NCBI GenBank assembly: GCA_963785815.1
Contig: CAWAWN010000002.1
Location: 868,001 to 932,000, forward strand
DNA from: UBA4742 sp963785815
GTDB taxonomy: Bacteria; Actinomycetota; Acidimicrobiia; Acidimicrobiales; Acidimicrobilacustridaceae
Direction: 5' to 3'
DNA: 64,000 bases
Shown here in pieces: positions 1 through 7,887 of the stretch (positions within the stretch are counted from its first letter, which is position 1; every line of letters starts with the position of its first letter). A program made the translations under genes and the position numbers. Below the pieces are notes generated by a model. It made no database searches and was not told where the DNA came from. It worked only from the letters and a program-made list of their open reading frames with translations.

Positions 1-37
1 CCACCAGGGCCAGCACCAGGCGCAGGCGCAGGGTCAT
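1..37 (-). CDS. Partial gene, N-terminus of probable sensor histidine kinase
   Basis: Only the first 12 codons lie in the window, read from an ATG at 37 towards base 1. They encode MTLRLRLVLALV, an Arg-flanked hydrophobic start typical of the first membrane helix of OmpR-linked sensor kinases. An OmpR-type response regulator without an adjacent kinase lies on the same strand at 2088-2795, which makes a kinase plausible. The start has no clear ribosome binding site. The identification rests on a very short stretch, and any membrane protein could start this way. Confidence 0.35.
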   Translation of the reverse strand, partial: MTLRLRLVLALV

Positions 38-119
38 GGCGTGGCCGCCGACGCGTGGGTGCGGACCGGGCGGGACATCGACCGCGATGGTGGCTCATCG
101 GAGCCGGTGCGTGCCGGGA

Positions 120-590
120 TCATGCGGCCGCGGTCAGGTGGTGGTCGCGCCGGGGGCGTCGGCTGGACCGGAACAGCACCCGGTCGAGCAGCACGTACTG
201 GACGACCCACAGGGTGGCGAAGGTGGCCACGTTGGCCGCTTCGCTGGCGACCGTCCGACCGGTGGTGCCCAGCTGAGCGTCGGTGGCCCAGCGGGCGGCC
301 AGGCTGACGGCCAGGGTCGACAGCGCCAACCCGGTGAAGGACAGGGCGGCGAACGGTCCCATCTGGGTCAGCAGCCGACGCCGGTCGGTGCGGCCCCAGA
401 CCCACCGCCGGTTGAGCTCGAAGGACGGGACGGTGCCCACGCCGGTGGCCACCACGTTGGCCCAGCCCGCAGCCAGGGCGCCGGTGGCCACCAACGTGCC
501 CAGGACCGTCATGCTGGTGGCGGTGGCCACCACCGAGGCCGAGGCGTAGCGGCCCAGCTTGCGGATCAGCGCGGGGTGCGGTGGCCGCAC
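120..590 (-). CDS. GtrA family membrane protein
   Basis: A 156-residue protein with about four hydrophobic segments (roughly 17-36, 38-56, 78-98 and 115-135) and the family signature NRRWVW at residues 60-65. GtrA-like proteins are small polytopic membrane proteins thought to help move lipid-linked sugars, such as bactoprenyl-glucose, across the membrane for cell-surface glycosylation. It starts 6 bases after the stop of the cytochrome-b-like gene, so the two are probably co-transcribed. The YkcB-like glycosyltransferase on the same strand at 4117-6246 could supply or use the sugar lipid. The family call is good; the actual substrate is unknown. Confidence 0.85.
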   Translation of the reverse strand: MRPPHPALIRKLGRYASASVVATATSMTVLGTLVATGALAAGWANVVATGVGTVPSFELNRRWVWGRTDRRRLLTQMGPFAALSFTGLALSTLAVSLAARWATDAQLGTTGRTVASEAANVATFATLWVVQYVLLDRVLFRSSRRPRRDHHLTAAA

Positions 591-596
591 GCGGGG

Positions 597-1331
597 TTAC
601 CCCCGTACCAGTGGTTGGTCGGGCGGCGTGGTGGGCCAGGCCGAGGTCGCGGCCCGCGGCGCAGCGGAGGCGGCGGCGTGCGGCCGGCTGGGGCGCACCG
701 ACGCCGCGGGCACGGCCGCCCGGGGGGTCGAGGCCGCGGGTCGCACCGGGCGCGGGCCCCGGGTGGTGCGGGTGGCCCCCCGGGCGGGTGCCGGCTCGAC
801 CTGGGTCACGTCGAGGACCCGCCGGGCGGTGAGGGCGGCGACGGCCAGGATCACCGGCACCGCCGTGCCGATGAACAGCAGGGACCGGGCGTCGGTGCCG
901 GCGGTGAAGGCGTGGAGCGTGGCCAGCCCGAACAAGGGGAAGCTGGCGCCGTGGATCAGCCGCCATGCCTTGCGGGGCAGTCGGCGGCGGGCCAACGACG
1001 TCAGCTCCACGGCCAGCATGAGCCACATGGCCACGACGCCCCACGCCACCGCCGCGGTGCGCCAGGCGGCCGTGAAGGGCACCAGCACCGAGACGACGGA
1101 GAAGTTGACGAAGGAGTCCAGCAGGATGGCGACGATGTGCACGCCCACGAAGATGGTGGCCAGCCCGCCCAGCCATCGGTGCAGGTCGAGCATCCAGGCC
1201 GGGCGAGGCTTGTGGCCGAAGGGGCGGGCCTTGTTGGTCATGGTCAGTCCCCAGATGACCGAGGCGCTCAACAGGGCCCATGCCACCAGGCCGGCGGATC
1301 GGGCGATGTACCAGGGCAGGGTGCCGTTCAT
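597..1331 (-). CDS. Ferric-reductase-like transmembrane cytochrome b protein
   Basis: A 244-residue protein with about six membrane segments and two well-spaced histidine pairs, H51/H65 and H127/H140, which fit bis-histidine ligation of two b hemes as in the ferric reductase-like transmembrane domain (the family that includes MsrQ). The last 60 or so residues are an Arg/Pro/Ala-rich, probably disordered cytoplasmic tail. There is no FAD/NAD-binding reductase domain, so electrons must come from or go to a partner. The ApbE gene at 6720-7805 makes an extracytoplasmic flavoprotein partner plausible. Predicted role: transmembrane electron transfer. Confidence 0.8.
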   Translation of the reverse strand: MNGTLPWYIARSAGLVAWALLSASVIWGLTMTNKARPFGHKPRPAWMLDLHRWLGGLATIFVGVHIVAILLDSFVNFSVVSVLVPFTAAWRTAAVAWGVVAMWLMLAVELTSLARRRLPRKAWRLIHGASFPLFGLATLHAFTAGTDARSLLFIGTAVPVILAVAALTARRVLDVTQVEPAPARGATRTTRGPRPVRPAASTPRAAVPAASVRPSRPHAAASAAPRAATSAWPTTPPDQPLVRG

Positions 1332-1416
1332 GCCTCCACTGTCGGTCCCATCGCTCCACCCGCCCTCCGCCGCGCCTCAGAACTTCCTGGGGAGTCGGAG
1401 ATGGGACACCTTCGCA

Positions 1417-1450
1417 CCCGGAACCGGGTGCGCATCTGCCCGGTTCCGGG
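1417..1450. terminator. Stem-loop, possible terminator
   Basis: A perfect 12-bp inverted repeat (1417-1428 and 1439-1450) with a 10-base loop lies in the gap upstream of the cytochrome-b-like gene. There is no T-run, so intrinsic termination is not certain. A second stem-loop follows 21 bases later. Confidence 0.45.
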
Positions 1451-1470
1451 ATCGAGGGGTCCGGACGCGA

Positions 1471-1500
1471 CACGACCCGGGGCCGGAGCCCCGGGTCGTG
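1471..1500. terminator. Strong stem-loop, possible terminator
   Basis: A perfect 13-bp inverted repeat (1471-1483 and 1488-1500) around the 4-base loop CGGA. On the minus strand it lies 39 bases beyond the stop of the small gene at 1539-1772, so it may end that transcript before the next gene. No T-run is present. Confidence 0.5.
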
Positions 1501-1538
1501 CCACCCGGTAGGAGGTCTAGAGGTCTCGGTTGGATCGG

Positions 1539-1772
1539 TCAGGCGGCCGGCGGCGGAGGGGTCGGTCCGGGCCGGTGGGCGTTGAGCAGGGTGGCGGAGC
1601 CGTGGTCACCGGCGCCCAGCCAGGCCTGGCGGCGGCGATTGCGCCAGCTGCGTGGGCGGCCGGGGGTGAGGCGCGGCGAGGGGAGGTCGGACAGGCTCGA
1701 CAACGACAGCGAGGGGTGGGCGAAGGCAGGGTCCGAGCTCGAGGCCGGGCGGGGGTTCGGCGATGGCGACAT
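1539..1772 (-). CDS. Small hypothetical protein, Ser/Pro/Arg-rich
   Basis: A 77-residue open frame with no family I recognise. The start at 1772 is supported by a GAGAGGAA ribosome binding site 5 bases upstream. The N-terminal half is rich in Ser and Pro, the middle has an Arg cluster (RNRRRQAW), and the end is Pro-rich. There is no signal peptide or membrane segment. It lies between the response regulator and the cytochrome-b-like gene on the same strand and is bracketed by strong stem-loops (1933-1979 upstream, 1471-1500 downstream). It may be a separate small transcript. Coding status is uncertain. Confidence 0.4.
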   Translation of the reverse strand: MSPSPNPRPASSSDPAFAHPSLSLSSLSDLPSPRLTPGRPRSWRNRRRQAWLGAGDHGSATLLNAHRPGPTPPPPAA

Positions 1773-1932
1773 CGGGGTTCCTCTCGTTCGTCGCCCCTGG
1801 CGGTCGAGCCGGACGATGGGAGGGCATCCGGCTCGACCGCTGGGGTGGGGGCTTGATGGTTCGAGCTTCGAGCACCGCCCTGGGCCCCGCATCGGGATCA
1901 CCTTGGAGTTCCCGGGGACTTGCCGAGCGGCG

Positions 1933-1979
1933 AACCTGTCAGCCGGGTGGACTCGTCGGGTCCGCTGGGCTGACAGGTT
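1933..1979. terminator. Stem-loop downstream of the response regulator
   Basis: A perfect 12-bp inverted repeat, AACCTGTCAGCC at 1933-1944 and its complement at 1968-1979, with a 23-base loop. It lies about 110 bases beyond the response regulator stop, so termination or a structured leader for the small gene at 1539-1772 are both possible. Confidence 0.45.
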
Positions 1980-2035
1980 GCGGGGACGGAGCGTGGCCCG
2001 ACGCGGCGGAACAGCGGGAAACCGCTCGACGGGCG

Positions 2036-2090
2036 ACACCCGGATGCCGAAGGCGCCCGGCGGGAGGCTTGCCGACCAGAGGGCCGATCA
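2036..2090 (-). repeat. Stop-codon-linked repeat, family 2, copy 1
   Basis: Read on the minus strand, the response regulator's stop codon TGA is the first base triplet of a roughly 55-base sequence (TCGGCCCTCTGGTCGGCAAG and onward) that recurs at 51433 and, in tandem, at 63343. In every case it sits directly after a gene end. Confidence 0.75.
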
Positions 2091-2795
2091 GCTCGGCAGG
2101 CGCAGGGTGTAGCCGACGCCGCGCACGGTGTGGATGAGGTGGGGTTCCACGTCGTCCACCTTGTGGCGCAGGTAGCTGATGTAGGTCTCGAGCACGCTGG
2201 CGTTGCCGGCGAAGGTGTAGTCCCACACGTGCTCGAGGATCTGGTCCCGGGTGAGCACGTGGCGGGCGTTCGACAACAGGTAGTGCAACAGCTTGTACTC
2301 GGTGGGGGTGAGCTCGATGAGCCGTCCCCCACGCCACACCTCGCGTGTGTCCTCGTCGAGCTCCAGGTCGGCATGCGACAGGCGGTGCTCGCCTGGTCCC
2401 AGCCCCGAGGCGCGCCGCAGCACCGCCTTCACCCGCTCCACCAGCTCCTCGATGCTGAAGGGCTTGGTCACGTAGTCGTCGCTGCCCAGGCGCAGGCCCT
2501 GGATCTTGTCCTGGGTGGCGTCGCGGGCGGTCAGGAAGATCACCGGCACCCGCGTGCCGGCCCCCTCGGCCTCGCGCAGCCGGCGGGCGACCTCGAACCC
2601 GTCCAGGTCGGGCAGCATCACGTCGAGCACGATCAGGTCGGGCCGGGCCTTGTCGACCTCGGCCAGCGCTTCGCGACCCGTGGCCGCCCGGGTCACGTCG
2701 AAGCCGTTGTAGCCCAGGCCCATGGCCACCAGCTCGGTGATGTGCTCCTCGTCGTCGACGACGAGCACACGGGGCTGGGAGCTGGCGTTGGACAT
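2088..2795 (-). CDS. OmpR/PhoB-family response regulator
   Basis: A 235-residue two-domain regulator. The receiver domain (about 8-125) has the acidic pair D14/D15, phospho-acceptor D58 (VLDVM), T89 and K111 (TKPF). The C-terminal winged helix (about 140-234) shows the usual LTPTEYKLL and VRGVGYTLR segments. I chose the ATG at 2795 because GGAGG lies 6 bases upstream; a longer in-frame start at 2882 lacks one. It probably works with the kinase that begins at base 37. The adjacent DUF5666, YkcB-like and redox genes suggest control of envelope or redox functions, which is inference. Confidence 0.93.
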   Translation of the reverse strand: MSNASSQPRVLVVDDEEHITELVAMGLGYNGFDVTRAATGREALAEVDKARPDLIVLDVMLPDLDGFEVARRLREAEGAGTRVPVIFLTARDATQDKIQGLRLGSDDYVTKPFSIEELVERVKAVLRRASGLGPGEHRLSHADLELDEDTREVWRGGRLIELTPTEYKLLHYLLSNARHVLTRDQILEHVWDYTFAGNASVLETYISYLRHKVDDVEPHLIHTVRGVGYTLRLPS

Positions 2796-2878
2796 GGGGG
2801 CCTCCGACCCGATCAGGAGCCGGCGGTCGTCACGGGGGTCAGGCCGCGGCGTGCCGGTGGTCGTCACCGTAGGCGGCG

Positions 2879-4057
2879 TCACGAGCCGCTGGCCTGACGG
2901 GGTCCACCGAAGCCGCCTGGCCCGAAGCCGGCGCTGCCGGCCCGGATGGCGGTGGCGGTGATGACGTCGCCGCTGGTCGTGCCGGTGACCCTGACCTTCT
3001 CCCCCGAGGTGAGGTCGGAGAGCGCGATCGACTTCTCCACCGTGACGGTCGCCCCCGAGCCCACGGTGACCGTGTAGGTGGTGCCGGCCGTCGACTTCAC
3101 GGTGAGGGTGGAGCCGTCCACGCCGGTGACCGTCCCGGCCACCGGCGCCGCTCCGGACCCGCCACCCGCGCCCGGGCCACCGTTGCCGCCGGCCGCGCTG
3201 GGTGGGCCCTCACCGGCGGCGGCACCGGGGAAGCCCTCGGCGCCGGTCGGCGGTTGGCCGGTGGGTGCGCCCTGGCCGGACGACGAGCCCGATGCGCTCG
3301 ACGACGACCTGCCCGAGCCCGATGGCGGCCCGCCGCCGAACCCACCGCCGAACGTGTCCGAGGCGCTGGCCGTGCCGCTGTCCACGACCCGGTCGGCCGC
3401 CACCTTCGTGCCCGAGGTGGTGCCCAGGACCACCACGTGGTCCCCGGTCTTGATCTGGCTCACCGATCCGGTCACCGACTCGGTGATGGACGTGGACGAC
3501 GTGGTCTTGACCGTCACCTGCTTGGAGCTGGACGAGCCGAAGCTGGTGGTCTTCATGGTCAGGGTGGAGCCGCTCACGCTCACGACCGTGCCCCCGTCGC
3601 CGCCCCGGCCGGCGAGGCCGTTGGCTCCGCCGGGGCCGTAGCCGCCGGGCCCGGCGAACGCGCCGGCCCCCTGGTTGACGGTGCTGGCCGAGGACTTGGC
3701 GTGGGAGCTGGCCAGGCTGATGCCGGCCACGGCCGCGGCCGCGATCACGGCAGCGCCGACGCCGGCGGCCACCCAGGTGCGCATGCTGTGGGGCTTGGTC
3801 GCCGACGCTGACCCCGAGGCCGCCGCGGCCGGATCGGCCGCGAACCAGGCGTCGTCGGCCGCGGGCGGGGTGGGCCCCGTCGCGGCCGGCGCATCGGCGG
3901 CCGCGAACCAGGCGCCGTCTCCCGTCCCCGGCGCCTCGGTGGCCGAGGGGGTGGTGGGCGGCATCAGGGGTGGACCGGTCGGTGGGCCGGTGGGCGGCGC
4001 CGACGGCGGCACGGTGCCCGGGGAGAAGGGTTGGTCGGGGGTGAGGTCATCGGTCAT
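2879..4057 (-). CDS. DUF5666 domain membrane-anchored protein
   Basis: A 392-residue protein. Residues 1-90 are Pro/Gly/Ala-rich and carry two copies of an AWFAA motif (about 49-53 and 70-74). A single membrane helix follows at about 94-116. The outer part has two beta-rich DUF5666-type units (about 155-222 and 310-370), each with the pattern G-TV-SV-GSTLT-K and GDHV-V-GTTSGT, separated by a long Gly/Ser/Pro-rich linker. DUF5666 units are OB-like folds of unknown function. A GAAAGGAA site precedes the ATG. It lies 59 bases after the YkcB-like gene and is likely co-transcribed with it and read towards the response regulator. Confidence 0.75.
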   Translation of the reverse strand: MTDDLTPDQPFSPGTVPPSAPPTGPPTGPPLMPPTTPSATEAPGTGDGAWFAAADAPAATGPTPPAADDAWFAADPAAAASGSASATKPHSMRTWVAAGVGAAVIAAAAVAGISLASSHAKSSASTVNQGAGAFAGPGGYGPGGANGLAGRGGDGGTVVSVSGSTLTMKTTSFGSSSSKQVTVKTTSSTSITESVTGSVSQIKTGDHVVVLGTTSGTKVAADRVVDSGTASASDTFGGGFGGGPPSGSGRSSSSASGSSSGQGAPTGQPPTGAEGFPGAAAGEGPPSAAGGNGGPGAGGGSGAAPVAGTVTGVDGSTLTVKSTAGTTYTVTVGSGATVTVEKSIALSDLTSGEKVRVTGTTSGDVITATAIRAGSAGFGPGGFGGPRQASGS

Positions 4058-4116
4058 CGGGGGGATTCCTTTCAGCGAATCGGGGGGAAGCGTTCGAGGG
4101 AAGCGGAGGTCGAGGA

Positions 4117-6246
4117 TCAGGCGTGCACGAGGTAGAGGGTTCCCGAGGTCGACCCGCCGATGGCCGAGGTGGGCACCACGGTCCCGTGGCTCTCGACCCA
4201 GCTGTCGATGGCCGAGCCGGCGGCCCCTCCCGGACCACCGGCGCCGCCCGCGCCGTTGCCGGGGAGGCCGCCGCCCGCGAGGCCTCCACCACCGAAGGCG
4301 CCGCCGACCAGCACGTAGCGGACCTGGCCGGTGGCCACCAGGTGCTCGAACTCGGACAGGGTGGGACTGGGGTCGCTGCCGTTGAACCCACCGATGGTGA
4401 TGACGGGCTTGCCCGAGGCGATGATGATCGAGGCCGTGGTCTGCGAGCCGTTGCCGGCCACCAGGTACTTGGCCGTGCCCTGGTGGGCCTCGAGGTAGGC
4501 GACCAGCGCGGTGTCCACGCTGGCGTCGCGGCCGGGGCCGCCCGCACCGCCGCCGAAGCCGCCCGACCCACCCGCGCTCGGTCCGGCCGAGACCAGCGAT
4601 CCGGTCACGGGGTGGCGGATGGTGGTGACGGCGTAGGCCGCGGGCCCGGCCAGCAGCGCGGCCACCGCCACCGTGCTGGCGACCACCACCACGTCACGTC
4701 GGCGCAGGCGCGCCCCGGCCCACAGCCCAGCCGCGCCCAGGGCCGCCCCGGCCACGATGAGCGGCACCAGCCACGGGTCGTAGCCCGCGGTGCGCTCCAA
4801 CAGCACGACGGCCCAGCCGGCGGTGACCACGACGGCGGCGGGCAGGGCCCAGGCCATCAGCCGATGGGTGCGGCCCAGACGCCACAGGGCCAGGCCGCCG
4901 GCGCCGGCCAGCGCGGCCACCGCCGGAGCCAGCTGCACCGCGTAGTACGGGTGGAAGGTGCCGCTGGACAGGCTGAACACGGCCGCACAGGTCAGGGCCC
5001 AGCCGCCCCACAGCAGCCAACCGGCCCGGCCTCGATCGGTGCGCGGGCCGCGCCGGGTCAGCCACAGGCCGGCGGCCAGGCCGGCCAGGGCCAGCGGGAT
5101 GAGCCAGGCCACCTGCCCACCCAGCGCGGTGTTGAACAGGCGCAGCGGTCCGGACGCCCCGCCGAAGCCGACGCTGGCCCCACCCGGGCCACCGCCGGGT
5201 CCGCCCCCGCCGCCCGGGCCGCCGCCGGAGTTGCCGAACAGGCGGGACAGGCCGTTGTAGCCGGTCAGCAGGCTGATGATCGAGTTGTCCTGGGTGCTGC
5301 CCACGTACGGCCTCGACCCGGCGGGGGTCAGGGCCACGATGGCGACCCACCAGCCGCCGGCCACCAGGAGGGTGACCGCGGCCAGACCCAGCTGCCAGAT
5401 GCGCTTGCCCAGCTTGGGCGGTCCGGCCAGCAGGTAGACGCCGATGAAGGCGGGCAGCACCAGGAAGGCCTGGAGCATCTTGGTGTCGAAGGCCAGCCCG
5501 ATGAGCACGGCCGACACCAGCAGGTGGCGGGTGCGCCCGGTCTCGAGCGCCCTCCACAGGGCCCAGGCGCCGGCCAGGCAGAGCAGGGTGAGCAGGGCGT
5601 CGGGGTTGTTGTAGCGGAACATCACCACGGCCACCGGCGTCAGGGCGAAGGCCAGGGCCGACAGGTGGGCGGCGGTGTTGCCGGCCCAGCGCTTCACCAG
5701 GTGGTGCAGGATCAGCACCGAGGCCACGCCAGCCAGCGCCTCGGGAAGCAGCATCGACCAGGTGGAGAAGCCGAAGATGCGGCCCGAGAGCTCCTGCACC
5801 CACAGGGCCGCGGGGGGCTTGTCGACGGTGATGAAGTTGCCGGGGTCGATGGAACCGAAGAAGAAGGCCTTCCAGCTGACGGTGCCGGCCTTGACCGCAG
5901 CCGTGTAGTAGCTGTTGGCGTAGCCGACCGAGGACAGGCTCCAGGTGTAGAGGACAGCGGCCAGCGCGCCGATGGAGGCGGTGATCCAGCCGGACCGGCT
6001 GATGCGGCGCGCCGACGGGTCAGGCACCTGGTGCGGCGCCACCTCGACCGGTGGGACCGGTGTCGCCGCTGGGCCGGGGACGACCGACGGCGCCGGTGAC
6101 GAGGGGGCCACGGCAGCGGTCCCGTCGGCACCCTCCACGATCGTCTCCATCTGGGCACGGCCTCCCGGGTCGCTGGCTGCAGGCCGAGCACGGTGCTCGG
6201 CGGTGGCGCTCGGCGCTAGGGCCGGCGCCGGTCCTGGATCGAGCAT
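4117..6246 (-). CDS. YkcB-like polytopic glycosyltransferase (GT39/ArnT superfamily)
   Basis: A 709-residue membrane glycosyltransferase. The cytoplasmic Pro-rich N-terminus (1-75) is followed by about eleven membrane helices. The first outside loop carries DPGNFITVDKPP, the acidic segment expected at the catalytic site of the PMT/ArnT superfamily. After the last helix a Gly-rich loop leads to a roughly 130-residue soluble domain (LVAGNGSQTTASIIIASGKP and following) like the C-terminal domain of B. subtilis YkcB. Such enzymes use polyprenyl-phosphate sugars outside the membrane. GAGGTGA precedes the ATG at 6246; an internal Met (METIVEG) is an alternative start. Sugar and acceptor are unknown. 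Confidence 0.82.
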   Translation of the reverse strand: MLDPGPAPALAPSATAEHRARPAASDPGGRAQMETIVEGADGTAAVAPSSPAPSVVPGPAATPVPPVEVAPHQVPDPSARRISRSGWITASIGALAAVLYTWSLSSVGYANSYYTAAVKAGTVSWKAFFFGSIDPGNFITVDKPPAALWVQELSGRIFGFSTWSMLLPEALAGVASVLILHHLVKRWAGNTAAHLSALAFALTPVAVVMFRYNNPDALLTLLCLAGAWALWRALETGRTRHLLVSAVLIGLAFDTKMLQAFLVLPAFIGVYLLAGPPKLGKRIWQLGLAAVTLLVAGGWWVAIVALTPAGSRPYVGSTQDNSIISLLTGYNGLSRLFGNSGGGPGGGGGPGGGPGGASVGFGGASGPLRLFNTALGGQVAWLIPLALAGLAAGLWLTRRGPRTDRGRAGWLLWGGWALTCAAVFSLSSGTFHPYYAVQLAPAVAALAGAGGLALWRLGRTHRLMAWALPAAVVVTAGWAVVLLERTAGYDPWLVPLIVAGAALGAAGLWAGARLRRRDVVVVASTVAVAALLAGPAAYAVTTIRHPVTGSLVSAGPSAGGSGGFGGGAGGPGRDASVDTALVAYLEAHQGTAKYLVAGNGSQTTASIIIASGKPVITIGGFNGSDPSPTLSEFEHLVATGQVRYVLVGGAFGGGGLAGGGLPGNGAGGAGGPGGAAGSAIDSWVESHGTVVPTSAIGGSTSGTLYLVHA

Positions 6247-6418
6247 CGGGTGGTCACCTCAGAGGAAGCTTGGGACGTGCTTGGTGCTCCCACCGATTTG
6301 TCCGAAGCGGCGGGACCAGGTTCCAGGAGCAATGGAGGGCCTTCCCAGGGTGCTCGGAGGGTCCGGTCGCAACGTGGTGGCCAGACCGGTTCACGACCGT
6401 GGACCGGAAAGGAGCACC
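6247..6418. promoter_or_regulatory. Divergent intergenic promoter region
   Basis: This 172-bp stretch separates the minus-strand YkcB-like gene from the plus-strand small membrane protein, so it must carry promoters in both directions. I see no clear palindromic operator. An AAAGGAG ribosome binding site lies at its right end, just before the ATG at 6419. Confidence 0.4.
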
Positions 6419-6730
6419 ATGTCGCCCACCACCCCACCGCCCCGTCGCCGTCGCCACGCCGCGGCGCGAGCCCGGGTCCTGACCGGCGTGGCCAGCCTGG
6501 CCGGCCTGTTCGGGATCACCGGCTACCTGGCCGCCTCACAGGCAGCCACCCACGCCACGGCGACGAGCGCGGCCAGCCAGGCCACCGGCTCGACCGGATC
6601 CACCACCTCGACCACGACCCGCGCCTCCGACGACTCGGAGTCGGCGTCCACCTCGGCCACGGCGGCGTCGACCTCGGCCACCGCCGCCGCCCCGTCGGCC
6701 ACGGCCAACACCTCGAGCCATGGCAGCTGA
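6419..6730 (+). CDS. Small membrane-anchored Ser/Thr/Ala-rich protein upstream of apbE
   Basis: A 103-residue protein with an Arg-rich cytoplasmic start, one membrane helix (about 21-41, VLTGVASLAGLFGITGYLAA) and an outside tail of about 60 residues made almost only of Ala, Ser and Thr. The start is fixed by AAAGGAG just upstream. Its last 11 bases overlap the ATG of apbE, so the two are translationally coupled. It has no recognisable domain and no (S/T)GA(S/T) flavinylation motif, but the coupling suggests it is a partner or target of ApbE. That role is inference. Confidence 0.7.
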   Translation: MSPTTPPPRRRRHAAARARVLTGVASLAGLFGITGYLAASQAATHATATSAASQATGSTGSTTSTTTRASDDSESASTSATAASTSATAAAPSATANTSSHGS

Positions 6731-7805
6731 GCGCCGGTTCCGGGCCATGGGTAGCGACGGCCACCTGGTGGTGGTCGGTGGCGCGCCGCACCTGGTCGAT
6801 CTGGCCCTCGACCGCATCGAGCAGCTCGAGTCGCGTTGGAGCCGGTTCCGGCCCGACAGCGAGGTCAGCCGGCTCAACGACCGTGCCGGCCAGCCGGTGC
6901 GGGTCTCGTCCGACACCGTCGAGCTGGTCGAGCGGGCCACCGCGGCGTGGCGGCTGTCGGGCGGGGCCTTCGACCCCACCGTGCTCGGCCCGCTGCTGCG
7001 CGCCGGCTATGACCGCTCGTTCGATCAGCTCGAGCGCCCGTCGCCGCTGACCACCGGCGAGCGCGCCTCCGAGCCGGTACCGAGCACGGTGTGCCACCTC
7101 GACCCGACCCGATTGGGGTTGGGTGCCGCCGACATCCGGGTCGAGGGGGACGTCGTGACGCTGCCATTCGGCACCGGCTTCGACCCGGGTGGGATCGGCA
7201 AGGGGCTGGCCGCCGACCTGGTGGTGGCCGACCTCCTGGCGGCCGGGGCGTCCGGCGCCTGCGTGAACCTGGGCGGAGACGTGCGGGTGGCCGGCGAGGG
7301 GCCCGAGGCGGCCCACGACGGCGTGCCGTCCGGCGCCTGGACCGTGGGCGTGTGGCACCCCCACCGCCCGGCCGCGCCGCTGGTGCGCATCGGGCTGGCC
7401 GGCGGGGCGGTGGCCACCTCCACCACGTTGCTCCGTCGCTGGTCGTCCCAGGATGCGCCGGGGCGCGGCCGGGCCGAGCGCCACCACCTCATCGATCCCC
7501 GCTCGGGTCTGCCCTCCGACACCGACCTCGACTTGGCCACGGTGGTGGCGGCCGAGGCCTGGGTGGCCGAGGTGCTGGCCAAGTCGGTGATCCTGCGGGG
7601 CTCGGCCCACCCCTTCGACACGGTGGACGCCACCGCCGCCCAGGCCCTGGCCGTCGATGACCAGGGCCGGGTGCAGGCCACCGCCGGCCTGGCCGACCAC
7701 CTGGGCGGCCAACCGGTGCCACATCGCCTCGACCCCGACGGCCGGGTGCGACCCGTCGCGGCCGATCGACGGGGCGACCGGTCCCCGCTCCGGGAGGCCT
7801 CGTGA
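6720..7805 (+). CDS. apbE: FAD:protein FMN transferase
   Basis: A 361-residue member of the ApbE family, which cleaves FAD and attaches FMN through a phosphoester to Thr or Ser of extracytoplasmic redox proteins. Family features are RAMGSDGHLVV near the N-terminus, SGGAFDPTV (about 79-87), GGIGKGLAADLV (about 157-168), the nucleotide-binding VNLGGDVRV (about 181-189) and a late HHLIDPRSGLPS. No signal peptide is visible. It overlaps the small Ser/Thr-rich membrane protein by 11 bases. No protein with a canonical flavinylation motif is present nearby, so its substrate is either the small protein or encoded elsewhere. Confidence 0.9.
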   Translation: MAAERRFRAMGSDGHLVVVGGAPHLVDLALDRIEQLESRWSRFRPDSEVSRLNDRAGQPVRVSSDTVELVERATAAWRLSGGAFDPTVLGPLLRAGYDRSFDQLERPSPLTTGERASEPVPSTVCHLDPTRLGLGAADIRVEGDVVTLPFGTGFDPGGIGKGLAADLVVADLLAAGASGACVNLGGDVRVAGEGPEAAHDGVPSGAWTVGVWHPHRPAAPLVRIGLAGGAVATSTTLLRRWSSQDAPGRGRAERHHLIDPRSGLPSDTDLDLATVVAAEAWVAEVLAKSVILRGSAHPFDTVDATAAQALAVDDQGRVQATAGLADHLGGQPVPHRLDPDGRVRPVAADRRGDRSPLREAS

Positions 7806-7874
7806 CCCCCGATCTGGCCGACCTGGCCCGACAGGGCCGCCTCGGCGGCGTGACCGGCCCGGTCCCCCCGGCGC

Positions 7875-7880
7875 TAGGGT
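7875..7880 (+). promoter_or_regulatory. -10 box TAGGGT of a leaderless gene
   Basis: TAGGGT ends 7 bases before the ATG at 7888 and there is no ribosome binding site. The expected +1 therefore coincides with or lies next to the start codon. Confidence 0.6.
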
Positions 7881-7887
7881 CCCGACG

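Noticed and set aside
34..1511. Very long open frames on both strands over 34-1511
   Set aside because: They are shadows created by high GC. The GtrA and cytochrome-b-like genes in this stretch have family motifs and explain the sequence; the long frames encode only Arg/Gly/Pro-rich noise.
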